Shown: positions 1 through 8,000 of the stretch, in pieces
How positions within the stretch are numbered: the first letter of the stretch is position 1
Layout of the letters: each line of letters opens with the position of its first letter
Assembly: GCA_016194975.1 (NCBI GenBank)
Contig: JACQAM010000006.1
Location: 153,071 to 217,070 of the forward strand
From: Bacteroidota bacterium
Lineage (GTDB): Bacteria; Bacteroidota; Bacteroidia; Palsa-965
Length of the DNA: 64,000 nucleotides
Direction of reading: 5' to 3'
Notes under the pieces: model-generated
The model's database searches: none
What the model saw: only the letters and a program-made list of their open reading frames with translations
What the model was told of the DNA's origin: nothing
Position numbers and translations under genes: made by a program

Positions 1-525
1 TTTATTATCGGATGCGTCACTTTCAAAAACGGCGATTCCTCCATCATGCTTGAACGAATTTTCCTTCCGGCATTTTTCATGATCAATTTGGGTTTGGCAG
101 ATTTAATTGTGCATGAAATGAAAATCAACAAATGGATTTTAATGTTCGCCGTTGTTTTTTTTATTTTCAACGGAATCCATTACATCAATGTTGGGTGTCT
201 CATGTACAAAAAACGCGTGGCTTATCTCGACAAAATTGTTTCCACAGGAATTAAAAATGGTAAAGACACGTATTATCTTTCGCCGGAACAAATGGAAAAA
301 GATAAAGACCTCATTCTTGTTCCCTGGGCGCTGGGCACGGAGACTCTTTTGTATTCAAATTTCAAATACGGAAAAAATATTTCTGTTTCTGCCGGCAGTG
401 ATCCTTGTGGCCCGGGTTGCGTGCGAATGACTTCTTTCTTCTGCATTCCGGCATCTGAACTGAATAAAAAATATTTCTCGCTTTCCGGAAATGCCTCGGC
501 TGCATTACCATTCGATAACCATTAA
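1..525 (+). CDS. C-terminal part of a membrane protein (5' end outside window)
   Basis: The frame is open from the first base and ends at 525, so at least 174 residues of a longer protein are present; a Met codon at 46 is probably internal. Two hydrophobic stretches are visible, one around the motif FLPAFFMINLGLADL and one around WILMFAVVFFIFNGIHY, followed by a soluble tail of about 110 residues. This is the shape of the end of a polytopic membrane protein; some Bacteroidota glycosyltransferase-like membrane proteins end this way, but nothing in the visible part proves it. It is followed 19 bases later by the SRPBCC gene on the same strand. Confidence 0.6.
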   Translation, partial: FIIGCVTFKNGDSSIMLERIFLPAFFMINLGLADLIVHEMKINKWILMFAVVFFIFNGIHYINVGCLMYKKRVAYLDKIVSTGIKNGKDTYYLSPEQMEKDKDLILVPWALGTETLLYSNFKYGKNISVSAGSDPCGPGCVRMTSFFCIPASELNKKYFSLSGNASAALPFDNH

Positions 526-544
526 CTTGATAAAACAAATTCCC

Positions 545-943
545 ATGAAAACAGGTTCCATAAAACAAAAAGTAAAATTCAGTGTTTCCCCGAAAGAAGT
601 TTATGAAGCGCTCATGAATTCGAAAAAACATTCGGCATTCACCGGGACTAAATGCACGATCGGTAAAAAAGAAGGAAGTGTATATTCTGCATACGACGGA
701 TACATTGTTGGCAAGAATTTAAAACTGGTACCCGGAAAAAAAATTGTTCAAACGTGGAGAGCGGTCGATGGCAAGTGGCCCGACGATCATTATTCTGAAA
801 TTACTTTTGATCTTAAATCTTCTGGGAAAGGAACTGAACTTACTTTTTCGCAGAAGAAAATTCCCATCGGCCAGGTTGCGGAATTCACGCAGGGATGGAA
901 GGAACATTACTGGGAAAGAATGCATGATTATTTTTCAAGGTGA
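545..943 (+). CDS. SRPBCC (AHSA1/START-like) domain protein
   Basis: A 132-residue protein. An upstream in-frame ATG exists at 491, inside the previous gene, but the ATG at 545 (MKTGSIKQKVKF) puts the first beta strand of the fold at the N-terminus and is preferred. The pattern FSVSPKEVYEALMNSKKHSA, a central WRAVDGKWPDDHYS strand and the C-terminal helix with GWKEHYWERM are those of the AHSA1 branch of the SRPBCC superfamily, small hydrophobic-cavity proteins related to the Hsp90 activator Aha1. Probably cytoplasmic, ligand unknown. Its 3' end overlaps the convergent kinase gene by 16 bases. Confidence 0.75.
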   Translation: MKTGSIKQKVKFSVSPKEVYEALMNSKKHSAFTGTKCTIGKKEGSVYSAYDGYIVGKNLKLVPGKKIVQTWRAVDGKWPDDHYSEITFDLKSSGKGTELTFSQKKIPIGQVAEFTQGWKEHYWERMHDYFSR

Positions 944-1770
944 AAATCAACGAGTCCATCCATGGGAGATGCAACTATTCTTCCCGGCGCAATAGAAAAT
1001 TTTTCAAGAAGTGGCAGAAGTAATTCACGGTTGTGCCAGGCAACAGAACCTGTAAAAGACAATTTCATTTTACTGCCACGCGAAAATTTTTTGAAATTTT
1101 CCAGGAAGTTTATGAAACTTTCTTCAATAATATTCCGGCATTCTTCATAGTGAGAATTAGTTGTTGCAATTTTTGAGAAGGAAGCAATGAAACGTGCAGG
1201 ATAAGGATGATGATAAACCTGGTCGAGGATCTCTGCTTCACTTTTCCCACATTCCTCTTCAATTTTTTTCTGAAGTACCGGCGACAACTCGTGGCGAAGA
1301 TATTTTCCGAGAATCTTTTTTCCAATGTGCACTCCTCCTCCTTCATCGCCAAGAATGAATCCGGGCGACGGCATACTCCTGCAGATATTTTCTCCATCAT
1401 ACTCGCCGGCATTTGATCCGGTTCCGAGAATTGCTGCAAATCCTTTTTCTTTTCCGCACAATGCGCGCGCGGCCCCGAGCAAATCAGTGCTCACCTGTAC
1501 GCGGGCGTGCGGGAATGCGCGCTCAAGAATGATCAGCCATGAATTTCTTTTCAGTTCATTGCCGCATCCGGCTCCATAAAAAAACAGTTTCAATTCATTA
1601 TTCCCGCTGCAAAACGGAAAAATTTTTTCTTCGATCAATTTCCGGAAATCTTCACCGGAAATATGCCACGGATTCAGCCCGGTTGTGAATATTTTGTGCT
1701 GTTCACGCGCGTCATCAATGAATCTCCATTCTGTTTTGGAAGAACCGCTGTCAGCTAAAAGCAACTTCAT
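928..1770 (-). CDS. BadF/BadG/BcrA/BcrD-type ATPase, N-acetylglucosamine-kinase-like
   Basis: 280 residues, cytoplasmic, of the ASKHA sugar-kinase superfamily. The N-terminal phosphate-1 loop (LLADSGSSKTEWRFID), the central GTGSNAGEYDG motif and the following GFILGDEGGGVHIGKKIL segment match the Bacteroidota BadF/BadG group usually annotated as N-acetylglucosamine kinases, which phosphorylate amino sugars recovered from peptidoglycan or chitin. Length fits the family. It stands alone, downstream of luxR on the same strand but separated from it by a hairpin terminator. The substrate is inferred from the family, not visible in the sequence. Confidence 0.8.
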   Translation of the reverse strand: MKLLLADSGSSKTEWRFIDDAREQHKIFTTGLNPWHISGEDFRKLIEEKIFPFCSGNNELKLFFYGAGCGNELKRNSWLIILERAFPHARVQVSTDLLGAARALCGKEKGFAAILGTGSNAGEYDGENICRSMPSPGFILGDEGGGVHIGKKILGKYLRHELSPVLQKKIEEECGKSEAEILDQVYHHPYPARFIASFSKIATTNSHYEECRNIIEESFINFLENFKKFSRGSKMKLSFTGSVAWHNRELLLPLLEKFSIAPGRIVASPMDGLVDFHLEK

Positions 1771-1805
1771 GGGTTGAAGTTATAAATTAAGAGCTGGAAT
1801 AAAAT

Positions 1806-1831
1806 GAAAAAGGACATTCCGCAGAATGTCC
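1806..1831 (-). terminator. intrinsic terminator of the LuxR-type gene
   Basis: On the minus strand GGACATTC, a four-base loop and GAATGTCC (1812-1831) form a perfect 8-bp stem followed by a run of T (1806-1811). It lies just past the stop of the response regulator at 1851. Confidence 0.85.
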
Positions 1832-1850
1832 CTGATGAAAAGATATTTGT

Positions 1851-2522
1851 TCAATTCGTATTGAAAAGAAAATGATTCGGCGTTACGATATTATTTTTAA
1901 TAGCGAAGAGCACCAGCCCTGCCGTATTGTTTACACCCAGCTTCGACATGATGTTTTTCCGGTGAGTAGTAATGGTATGTGTACTGAGGAATAATTTATC
2001 GGCGATCTCTTTATTGGTGAGTCCTTCCGCAATGAAAGAGATGATCTCCGCTTCACGGTCAGATATCCGCAAACCGTCGCAGGAAATTGTTTCTGCAGAA
2101 ATTTCTTCCCCGTTATTTTTCACAACACTACTCAGAATTTTTCCGCAAAAGAATTTTTCGCCCTTGGCAGTGGCGTGTACGGCATCAAGTATTTCATCTT
2201 TTTCACAATCGCGGAGAAGATAGCTTGTGATGCCGGTCGACATCGCATCTGCAAGCATCCACCGGCTTGGTTTTTCCGAGATAGTAAGAAAACGTGTGGA
2301 AGGTGATTCGGAAATAATTCTTCTCAAAGTTGAAATTCCGAAAGCCGGATCGAGATGATCGATGATAATGACGTCTGGTTTCCCTGCCAGGGCAATTCTT
2401 GACAATTCATCTCCATTTGAAGCTTCCCCTGATAATAGAAGACTTTTATCACTAATAATCAATGATTTAAGACCTTCTTTTACAAGGTAATTACTTTGCG
2501 CGATAAGTATCGTTGTGATCAT
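1851..2522 (-). CDS. NarL/FixJ-type response regulator with atypical receiver
   Basis: 223 residues: receiver domain (about 1-120) and a C-terminal LuxR helix-turn-helix (about 150-210) with the classic SDREAEIISFIAEGLTNKEI and a recognition region LSTHTITTHRKNIMSKLGV. The phospho-acceptor Asp is probably present (VIIIDHLDP) and the Lys at ISEKPSR is kept, but the acidic pair that binds Mg2+ near the N-terminus, normally ADD, reads AQS in LIAQSNYLV. The receiver may therefore not be phosphorylated in the ordinary way. No sensor kinase is adjacent. A -7 box lies at 2555-2562, and a hairpin terminator follows the gene. Confidence 0.85.
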   Translation of the reverse strand: MITTILIAQSNYLVKEGLKSLIISDKSLLLSGEASNGDELSRIALAGKPDVIIIDHLDPAFGISTLRRIISESPSTRFLTISEKPSRWMLADAMSTGITSYLLRDCEKDEILDAVHATAKGEKFFCGKILSSVVKNNGEEISAETISCDGLRISDREAEIISFIAEGLTNKEIADKLFLSTHTITTHRKNIMSKLGVNNTAGLVLFAIKNNIVTPNHFLFNTN

Positions 2523-2554
2523 TTTCTTATTTAGACTAATTAAAAATAAGTAAA

Positions 2555-2562
2555 CAAAGATA
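2555..2562 (-). promoter_or_regulatory. -7 element TATCTTTG for the response regulator
   Basis: A match to the Bacteroidota -7 consensus TAnnTTTG on the minus strand, 32 bases before the start codon at 2522. A TTG at 2585-2587 could be the -33 element, though the 22-base gap is slightly long. Confidence 0.6.
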
Positions 2563-2596
2563 TTTATTCAAGCCGGATTAACCACAAGTATATTTC

Positions 2597-3538
2597 TTAT
2601 TTATTCACAAGGAAAACCTCCGGAATTGTGAATTTCGTCCCCTCTTCGGCTAGCTGGGTTTGCGGAAATTCTGTTCTTGCTTCTTCGAGCAATGGAAGAA
2701 GATCGGTATAACGAACAGAAAAATGACCGATCACTAATTTTTTCACGCCTGCTTTTTTTGCTGCGAGGCCTGCTTCAAGTGCCGTAGTGTGAAAAGTTTT
2801 TTCAGCACGCTCCAGCATCTCGTGCAGAAAAGTAGATTCATGATAAAGGAGATCGACATCTTTCACGGCTTCAATTACTTTCTCATTATATCGCGTATCA
2901 GAAACAAACGCATACGATCGTGAAGCGTATCTGCCTTTTGTAAGTTCCTCATTCCGGAATTTTCTCATTCCATCGGGCATAATGTCTTTCCCATTTTTCA
3001 GATCAGAAAAAAATTCGCGGGATATTCCGTATTCCGCAAGTTTTTCTTTATCCAGAGAAAACATTTTTTCTTTTTCCCGGAAAATAAATCCGCAGCAGGG
3101 AATTCGGTGATTGAGAAGAACGGTCTCGACACTCAAAACATGATCTTCGAATATTATTCCTGCCTTGTGAATATCATGTTCATGCCAGTTAATCTTGTAA
3201 TTAAGTACGGTGCCCGATAATTCAAATTGAAGGTCAATAATTGTTTTCAATCCCGGCGGATGATAAATGGTCAACTCTTTTTTTCTTCCGAGCAAATGCA
3301 AAGAAGAAAGAAGTCCCATTAATCCGAGATAATGATCGCCGTGAAGATGACTGATGAAAATATGATCGATGCGCTGAAAACGGATCTTGTACTTTCGCAA
3401 CTGGATTTGCGTTGCTTCTCCGCAGTCAATTAAAAAAAAACGCTCAGCCACATTCAGTAGCTGAGCCGTAGGATGACGTTTGGATGTTGGTGTTGCAGAA
3501 CTACTTCCGAGTATGGTCAATTCAAAAGCAGCAGCCAT
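2597..3538 (-). CDS. rnz: ribonuclease Z
   Basis: 313 residues, normal for the short bacterial RNase Z. This metallo-beta-lactamase-fold endonuclease removes the 3' trailer from tRNA precursors in the cytoplasm. Visible are the ILGSSSATPTSKRHPTAQ start, the zinc motif ISHLHGDHYLGL, SDTRYNEKV, the acidic strand LLYHESTFL and the last His ligand in VIGHFSVRYTD. The start codon is three bases past the stop of the T9SS protein gene, so it is the last gene of a STAS - T9SS protein - rnz operon. Confidence 0.93.
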   Translation of the reverse strand: MAAAFELTILGSSSATPTSKRHPTAQLLNVAERFFLIDCGEATQIQLRKYKIRFQRIDHIFISHLHGDHYLGLMGLLSSLHLLGRKKELTIYHPPGLKTIIDLQFELSGTVLNYKINWHEHDIHKAGIIFEDHVLSVETVLLNHRIPCCGFIFREKEKMFSLDKEKLAEYGISREFFSDLKNGKDIMPDGMRKFRNEELTKGRYASRSYAFVSDTRYNEKVIEAVKDVDLLYHESTFLHEMLERAEKTFHTTALEAGLAAKKAGVKKLVIGHFSVRYTDLLPLLEEARTEFPQTQLAEEGTKFTIPEVFLVNK

Positions 3539-3541
3539 TCA

Positions 3542-4339
3542 TCAGTGAGATACTGTGATCCTTTTTGTAACAACAGAATTTCCCATTCTGAAAGAACACA
3601 AATAAACGCCGGAAGAAAGTTCTGAAGTATTCAAATCGTATTGCGCGGTTCCTTTTGCAACACTGATAATATCCTGCTTTATCACATTACCCAATACATC
3701 GTATATCACCAAATTCACATTACCTGCATTCGGAATATTAAAACGGAAATCGGTATGATCATCAGCAGGATTCGGAGAGTTAGTTGCAACAGAAAATTGT
3801 TTGATCTCGTAACTGTTGAATCCGTTTGCAGGCTGAATGACGAGTTTATAGCCGGTCTTGGTTGTTGCCTCAGGAGTAGGCACACTAAAAATTACAACCG
3901 TCGCAGTATAATAAACGATCAACGGATAAACTCCATCGCTATTAGGTCCGCCAAGTTCCTGTCCCGCTACTGCTAATCCCGTCACCGCCACGCATCCATA
4001 ACCTGTACCCGGAGGAGTGGCTGTTGGAGTTGTAAAAGTTCCGGTACTTGGATTAGGAAGGTAAGTGAAGTTGGCAGGAATTCCGGTTACACTGTCTATC
4101 TGAACCTGCGTGATCGGAAATGTTCCGAACATAGTGACCGTGTCGGGTTGAATATGAAACTGGAGATCGGTGTTATAAGGCGTGCCCACGTAAGCGATCG
4201 GCAGATTCGTGATCGTATCGGGAATGATGGAGTAATTTGTATTGTTAGGCGGGCCGAATAATGAACTATTGATCGTGCACTGCGAATGTGATGCAATTGC
4301 GAGAAGAATTCCGGGAATGAGCGTGTAAATTTTTTTCAT
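3542..4339 (-). CDS. secreted protein with T9SS C-terminal sorting domain
   Basis: 265 residues. A signal peptide (MKKIYTLIPGILLAIASHSQ) is followed by a Pro/Thr/Gly-rich beta region of about 165 residues without a recognised fold. The last 80 residues form a type IX secretion sorting tail: NSPNPADDHTDFRF, then NLVIYDVLGNVIKQD and the ending LSSGVYLCSFRMGNSVVTKR. The protein should be exported by Sec and carried across the outer membrane by the T9SS. It lies between a STAS gene (18 bases upstream) and rnz (3 bases downstream), an odd place for a cell-surface protein. Function unknown. Confidence 0.78.
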   Translation of the reverse strand: MKKIYTLIPGILLAIASHSQCTINSSLFGPPNNTNYSIIPDTITNLPIAYVGTPYNTDLQFHIQPDTVTMFGTFPITQVQIDSVTGIPANFTYLPNPSTGTFTTPTATPPGTGYGCVAVTGLAVAGQELGGPNSDGVYPLIVYYTATVVIFSVPTPEATTKTGYKLVIQPANGFNSYEIKQFSVATNSPNPADDHTDFRFNIPNAGNVNLVIYDVLGNVIKQDIISVAKGTAQYDLNTSELSSGVYLCSFRMGNSVVTKRITVSH

Positions 4340-4357
4340 GTGGGGTAAGGTTGATTT

Positions 4358-4732
4358 TCAATCGCGCCCATTGTGCTCCACATCTTCAGCAACAAGAAGA
4401 TCAATGGCAGAGGGAAGATCGGTAGCTATTTTGAGAATACTGTCGAGCTGGGAAATTGAAATGAGTTTTTTTACGGGATCCTGCAAACCGGTGATCACGA
4501 GAAATCCGTTCGCATTTTTACAAAGGCGATTTGCAACCAGGATTGCACTGAGCCCCGAGGAATCACAATATCTTGTTTCGCCAAGATCAATGATCAGGTT
4601 TCTAACTCCGTCTGCATTCAGAACAACAAGTTCAGATTTTAAAGCAGGAGCGATCATCGTATCCAGTTTTTCAACATTGATTCGGATGAGGGAATACCGT
4701 TCGCTTCTTTCAACTACAAATGGCTGATTCAT
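4358..4732 (-). CDS. STAS-domain anti-sigma-factor-antagonist-like protein
   Basis: 124 residues, a single STAS domain like SpoIIAA/RsbV. The conserved helix start DLGETRYCDSSGLSAIL carries the Ser-Ser pair at which antagonists of this type are phosphorylated by a partner kinase, so a partner-switching role is plausible. No kinase or sigma factor lies nearby. The ATG at 4732 is five bases downstream of a -7 box (4738-4745), which suggests a leaderless transcript heading the operon with the T9SS protein and rnz. Confidence 0.85.
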   Translation of the reverse strand: MNQPFVVERSERYSLIRINVEKLDTMIAPALKSELVVLNADGVRNLIIDLGETRYCDSSGLSAILVANRLCKNANGFLVITGLQDPVKKLISISQLDSILKIATDLPSAIDLLVAEDVEHNGRD

Positions 4733-4737
4733 ATTTG

Positions 4738-4745
4738 CAAAAATA
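4738..4745 (-). promoter_or_regulatory. -7 element TATTTTTG, leaderless STAS operon
   Basis: TAnnTTTG match on the minus strand with only five bases between box and ATG (4732), so transcription should begin at or very near the start codon. Confidence 0.6.
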
Positions 4746-4809
4746 GGTTTTTTCCCTGCGAATGCAAAATGAAATTCTGAACGTGAAAAAGCGTAGATCG
4801 ACCGGAACC

Positions 4810-5748
4810 TCAGTCATCTGTTCTTCCTGCGAGGAGATAAAGCACAGCCATGCGCACAGCAACACCATTCTCCACCTGGTCGAGTATGATGGATTGTGCC
4901 GAATCAGCAACTTCACTCGTGATCTCCACGCCCCGGTTGATCGGCCCGGGATGCATGATCGTGATCTCCTTCCCTACTTTGTTCAGCATTTCCATATCGA
5001 GCCCGTATTGCATAGTGTATTCGCGCAGCGTTGGGAAATATTTGATGTCCTGTCGTTCCAACTGAATGCGGAGCATATTGGCAACGTCGCACCATTCGAG
5101 CGCTTTTTTCAGATCGTATTCCACTTTCACACCGAGCGAAGAAATATAGCGCGGCATCAGCGTTCGTGGTCCGCACACCATCACTTCTGCGCCGAGTTTC
5201 TGCAGGCAGAAAATATTGGAGATCGCAACTCTCGAATGAAGAATGTCGCCGACGATCACCACTTTTTTCCCTTTTACGCTTCCGTGTTTTTCGCGGATAG
5301 AGTAAGCATCTAGCAACGCCTGCGTTGGATGTTCGTGCGCGCCATCTCCTGCATTCACAATTTTAGCATCAATATATTTTGACAGAAAAACACAAGCTCC
5401 CGGATTCGGGTGGCGCATCACCACCATATCCACCTTCATCGCAAGAATATTATTTACGGTATCAATGAGCGTTTCTCCTTTTTTCACAGAAGAATTGGAA
5501 GCGGCAAAATTCACCGTGTCCGCAGAGAGGCGGCGTTCTGCAAGTTCAAACGAAACGCGCGTACGGGTTGAATTCTCAAAAAACAAATTAGCAATGGTAA
5601 TATCGCGTAACGAAGGGACTTTTTTGATCGGGCGATTGATCACATCTTTGAACGTGTTGGCAGTATCCAGTATCAATTCAATATCTGCAGCATTCAGTTG
5701 TTTGATACCGAGCAGGTGTTTAACACTGAGTTTTTTTCCGTTACTCAT
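4810..5748 (-). CDS. pyrB: aspartate carbamoyltransferase, catalytic chain
   Basis: Catalyses carbamoyl phosphate + L-aspartate to N-carbamoyl-aspartate in pyrimidine synthesis. 312 residues from the ATG at 5748, which overlaps the pyrR stop as ATGA; an in-frame ATG at 5766 lies inside pyrR and is less likely. Seen are the carbamoyl-phosphate loop FFENSTRTRVSFELAERRL, the KKGETLIDTVNN loop, HPTQALLDAYSIREKHG and the aspartate-binding region near HPGPINRGVEI. No pyrI regulatory chain is adjacent. It is translationally coupled to pyrR, which suggests pyrimidine-dependent control of the pair. Confidence 0.96.
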   Translation of the reverse strand: MSNGKKLSVKHLLGIKQLNAADIELILDTANTFKDVINRPIKKVPSLRDITIANLFFENSTRTRVSFELAERRLSADTVNFAASNSSVKKGETLIDTVNNILAMKVDMVVMRHPNPGACVFLSKYIDAKIVNAGDGAHEHPTQALLDAYSIREKHGSVKGKKVVIVGDILHSRVAISNIFCLQKLGAEVMVCGPRTLMPRYISSLGVKVEYDLKKALEWCDVANMLRIQLERQDIKYFPTLREYTMQYGLDMEMLNKVGKEITIMHPGPINRGVEITSEVADSAQSIILDQVENGVAVRMAVLYLLAGRTDD

Positions 5749-6281
5749 CCGTTCGTGTTTAACCATACTTTATCTTCTCCGCCATTCTCACTCCATTCCA
5801 CTGTTACATTTTCCGAACTCACCGTATCCACGGTTCTTCCGGTGTATTTTGCCTGGATCGGAAGATTGCGGCTGAAGCGTCTGTCAACCAGAACAAGCAA
5901 TTCCACATCTTTCGGACGGCCGAATGCCATCATTGCATCCAGTCCTGAGCGAATGGTTCTTCCGGTGAAAAGAACATCATCGATCATGATCACATTTTTA
6001 TCTTCGATGATGAAATCAATATTTGTTTTATTCGGGACGAGATCCTTTCTCCGGAAATCATCGCGATAAAAAGTAACATCGAGTTCTCCCAATGGAATTT
6101 TATCGTTGGAAAGAATTTTTCCGAGCGTTTTGTGAATGCGCCTTGCAAGCAGGATCCCTCGTGGCTGAAGGCCAATGATCACTGAGGAAGAAAAATCGTC
6201 GTGTACTTCGATCAACTGGTGGCAAAGACGATTGATCGTAATGGAGAACTGCTGCGGATTGAGTATTAATCGTGGAGCCAT
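5745..6281 (-). CDS. pyrR: PyrR: uracil phosphoribosyltransferase / pyrimidine regulator
   Basis: 178 residues, a type I phosphoribosyltransferase. The PRPP-binding motif VIMIDDVLFTGRTIRSGLDA is intact, and GLQPRGILLARRI and the C-terminal VEWSENGGEDKVWL fit PyrR. In Firmicutes PyrR binds pyr mRNA and controls attenuation; here no attenuator hairpin is seen between promoter and gene, so only the enzyme activity is secure. First gene of the pyrR-pyrB pair, with a -7 box at 6293-6300. Confidence 0.95.
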   Translation of the reverse strand: MAPRLILNPQQFSITINRLCHQLIEVHDDFSSSVIIGLQPRGILLARRIHKTLGKILSNDKIPLGELDVTFYRDDFRRKDLVPNKTNIDFIIEDKNVIMIDDVLFTGRTIRSGLDAMMAFGRPKDVELLVLVDRRFSRNLPIQAKYTGRTVDTVSSENVTVEWSENGGEDKVWLNTNG

Positions 6282-6292
6282 ATTCGGCGATT

Positions 6293-6300
6293 CAAAGATA
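6293..6300 (-). promoter_or_regulatory. -7 element TATCTTTG for pyrR-pyrB
   Basis: TAnnTTTG match 11 bases before the pyrR start. The leader would be only a few bases long, leaving no room for an RNA attenuator in front of pyrR. Confidence 0.6.
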
Positions 6301-6359
6301 ATTAATCGGCGCTTTGAACTTCACCCGACATTCAATTGTTTCAAACCAAAAATGAACAT

Positions 6360-7067
6360 TCACCGAATAAACTTTCCTGTTTCCGGATCGCATTTGAGCG
6401 TGTCGCGTATTTCTCTTCTTCCTTCGATCGGAAAATCTACAAAGTGAATAGCGTGTTCGTGAACCAATGCGGGTTCGAATTTCTGATATGCATAATGAAG
6501 CTGGTCGTAAAGAGAATCATGCCTCCAGAAAAAATTTCCATTATCCGAATTCAGTTTACCAACCATGCCGAGCGAGGAAACATAAATTGCATTTCCATCC
6601 AATACCGGCTGACCGGGATTCGGCACTTTAAAAACACTTTCCCATTCCGGTTTAGTTGCTCCTTCGGGGAACGCTGCAAAATAAGTTTTCACTCCTTCAT
6701 GATCTGTTTCCTGCCAGTTCACAAAATATTTTCCGGAGGAAAGGGGGATAATAAAAATCTTGTCGACAAGAAATTCCGCCTTCAGGTCAAACAAAAATTT
6801 CCGCCGTGAAGAAACAGTATCTGAACATTCCACTTTTCCTTTGTAAGAAGAATAGAAGCGATTACCACCAATCAAACCGGTGAAATCATCGTAGGCAGAC
6901 CGCTCGTCTTTATTGAGTTCAACTCCTTTCACCACTCCGGGCTTCAGATCTGCAACTGCATTCTTCGGCGCAACAGAAATATTCTTGTCAATGACAACCG
7001 GCCTGTTCCCGCACGCGAATCCGGCAACAGCCAGCACAAGTACCGATAAATTTTTCATTGACATCAT
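6360..7067 (-). CDS. putative lipoprotein with PQQ-propeller-like segment
   Basis: 235 residues. The N-terminus (MKNLSVLVLAVAGFAC after three possible extra residues) is a lipoprotein-type signal with Cys about residue 19, although GFAC is a loose lipobox. The later stretch LDGNAIYVSSLGMVGKLNSD followed by GNFFW resembles one blade of a PQQ-type beta-propeller, too little for a full propeller. No known function. Starts at 7067 or 7058 are both possible; 7067 lies seven bases after a -7 box, 7058 gives a more usual signal peptide. Single gene. Confidence 0.6.
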   Translation of the reverse strand: MMSMKNLSVLVLAVAGFACGNRPVVIDKNISVAPKNAVADLKPGVVKGVELNKDERSAYDDFTGLIGGNRFYSSYKGKVECSDTVSSRRKFLFDLKAEFLVDKIFIIPLSSGKYFVNWQETDHEGVKTYFAAFPEGATKPEWESVFKVPNPGQPVLDGNAIYVSSLGMVGKLNSDNGNFFWRHDSLYDQLHYAYQKFEPALVHEHAIHFVDFPIEGRREIRDTLKCDPETGKFIR

Positions 7068-7074
7068 CGAAAAG

Positions 7075-7082
7075 CAAATTTA
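7075..7082 (-). promoter_or_regulatory. -7 element TAAATTTG
   Basis: TAnnTTTG match on the minus strand, seven bases from the possible start at 7067 and 16 from the one at 7058. The rest of the gap to 7265 (about 180 bp) shows no other feature. Confidence 0.5.
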
Positions 7083-7265
7083 CACAGAGGGCAATGATAT
7101 TGAAAGTGATCTCAAAATTGACATTCAATCATGAAATAATAAAACAAAATTCACAGAATGTGGCAGGAAGAGAAATCACAAACTGTTAAAGCCACCAATG
7201 AATTTTGGAATTTGTTATTTGAGATTTTCCGGAAATGCATATTCAATTTTGAGGACCTGATTATA

Positions 7266-8000
7266 CTATCGCTGATTGTGCAGGTGAAAATTCTGTGCCG
7301 CCCGGTATTGAAGAAATTTCTGGCGGATAAAAACAGCGAGATCATATTCTGATGCAGTTTTCAGAAATGATTCCGGGATATTTATAAAATCAATGAAGTT
7401 GTCAAATTCATTTTCCTGCAGATCGATCACGCCCGACTTATTATAGGTGCGGAAAAGTTCTTTCAGTATATCGCGCTTGTTGTCTTCATTCTCCAGCATG
7501 GCCACTGCTTCTTTCGAGCGCCCTTCCCTGCTGTAGCGCTCATAGAGGTAAGTGATCGGGCTCTCCACTGCGTCGGTAACGCCCGAGGTTGTTCGCGTTT
7601 GTACAGCGCCTATGTGTTCTCTTTCTTTCTGAATTTCGCTGAGATCTTTTGCGGGATAAATGACGACTGAGTTCATCACGTTCGCTTTCATTTTTAAACC
7701 GATCCGCTCTGAATATTCATTGCGCATCACAGAATCGCGAAAACAAATACGGACAGGATTATATCCACCGGAAGAAATAACAAACGTATCTGATTTCAAT
7801 CCGCCAATCCTGAATTCACCACCGGCAGCCGCATTTTGCCCGCTTCCAGTTCTATGGTTTACCACGATCGGCATCAGTTTCAGCGAAGAGTCCATCACAT
7901 CATACACGCGTCCTTTGAAGACGATGCGTGTGGTGTCATTCTGTGCGTGTACTTCCGAACAGAGGAAAAAAATAAAAAAATATGCAAGGAGATTTTTCAA
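7266..8000 (-). CDS. secreted protein with carboxypeptidase-regulatory-like domain
   Basis: A TTG start at 8000 overlaps the stop of the preceding gene as TTGA and gives a clean signal peptide (LKNLLAYFFIFFLCSEVHAQ); an ATG start at 8027 is possible but adds a charged extension before the signal. Mature residues about 20-110 resemble the beta-sandwich of carboxypeptidase-regulatory/TonB-plug proteins (VFKGRVYDVMDSSLKLMPIV, then GGEFRIGGL and FVISSGGYNPV). The C-terminal half is helical and charged. Likely a periplasmic or cell-surface protein, co-transcribed with the upstream barrel-like gene. Function unknown. Confidence 0.6.
   Translation of the reverse strand: MKNLLAYFFIFFLCSEVHAQNDTTRIVFKGRVYDVMDSSLKLMPIVVNHRTGSGQNAAAGGEFRIGGLKSDTFVISSGGYNPVRICFRDSVMRNEYSERIGLKMKANVMNSVVIYPAKDLSEIQKEREHIGAVQTRTTSGVTDAVESPITYLYERYSREGRSKEAVAMLENEDNKRDILKELFRTYNKSGVIDLQENEFDNFIDFINIPESFLKTASEYDLAVFIRQKFLQYRAAQNFHLHNQR

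Noticed and set aside
5713..6300. PyrR-type attenuator in the pyrimidine operon
   Set aside because: The -7 box is 11 bases from pyrR and pyrR overlaps pyrB, leaving no untranslated RNA long enough for an attenuator.
7151..7352. Pair of 64-codon open frames on opposite strands near 7151-7352
   Set aside because: They overlap each other and the end of a better-supported gene; no protein-like pattern.
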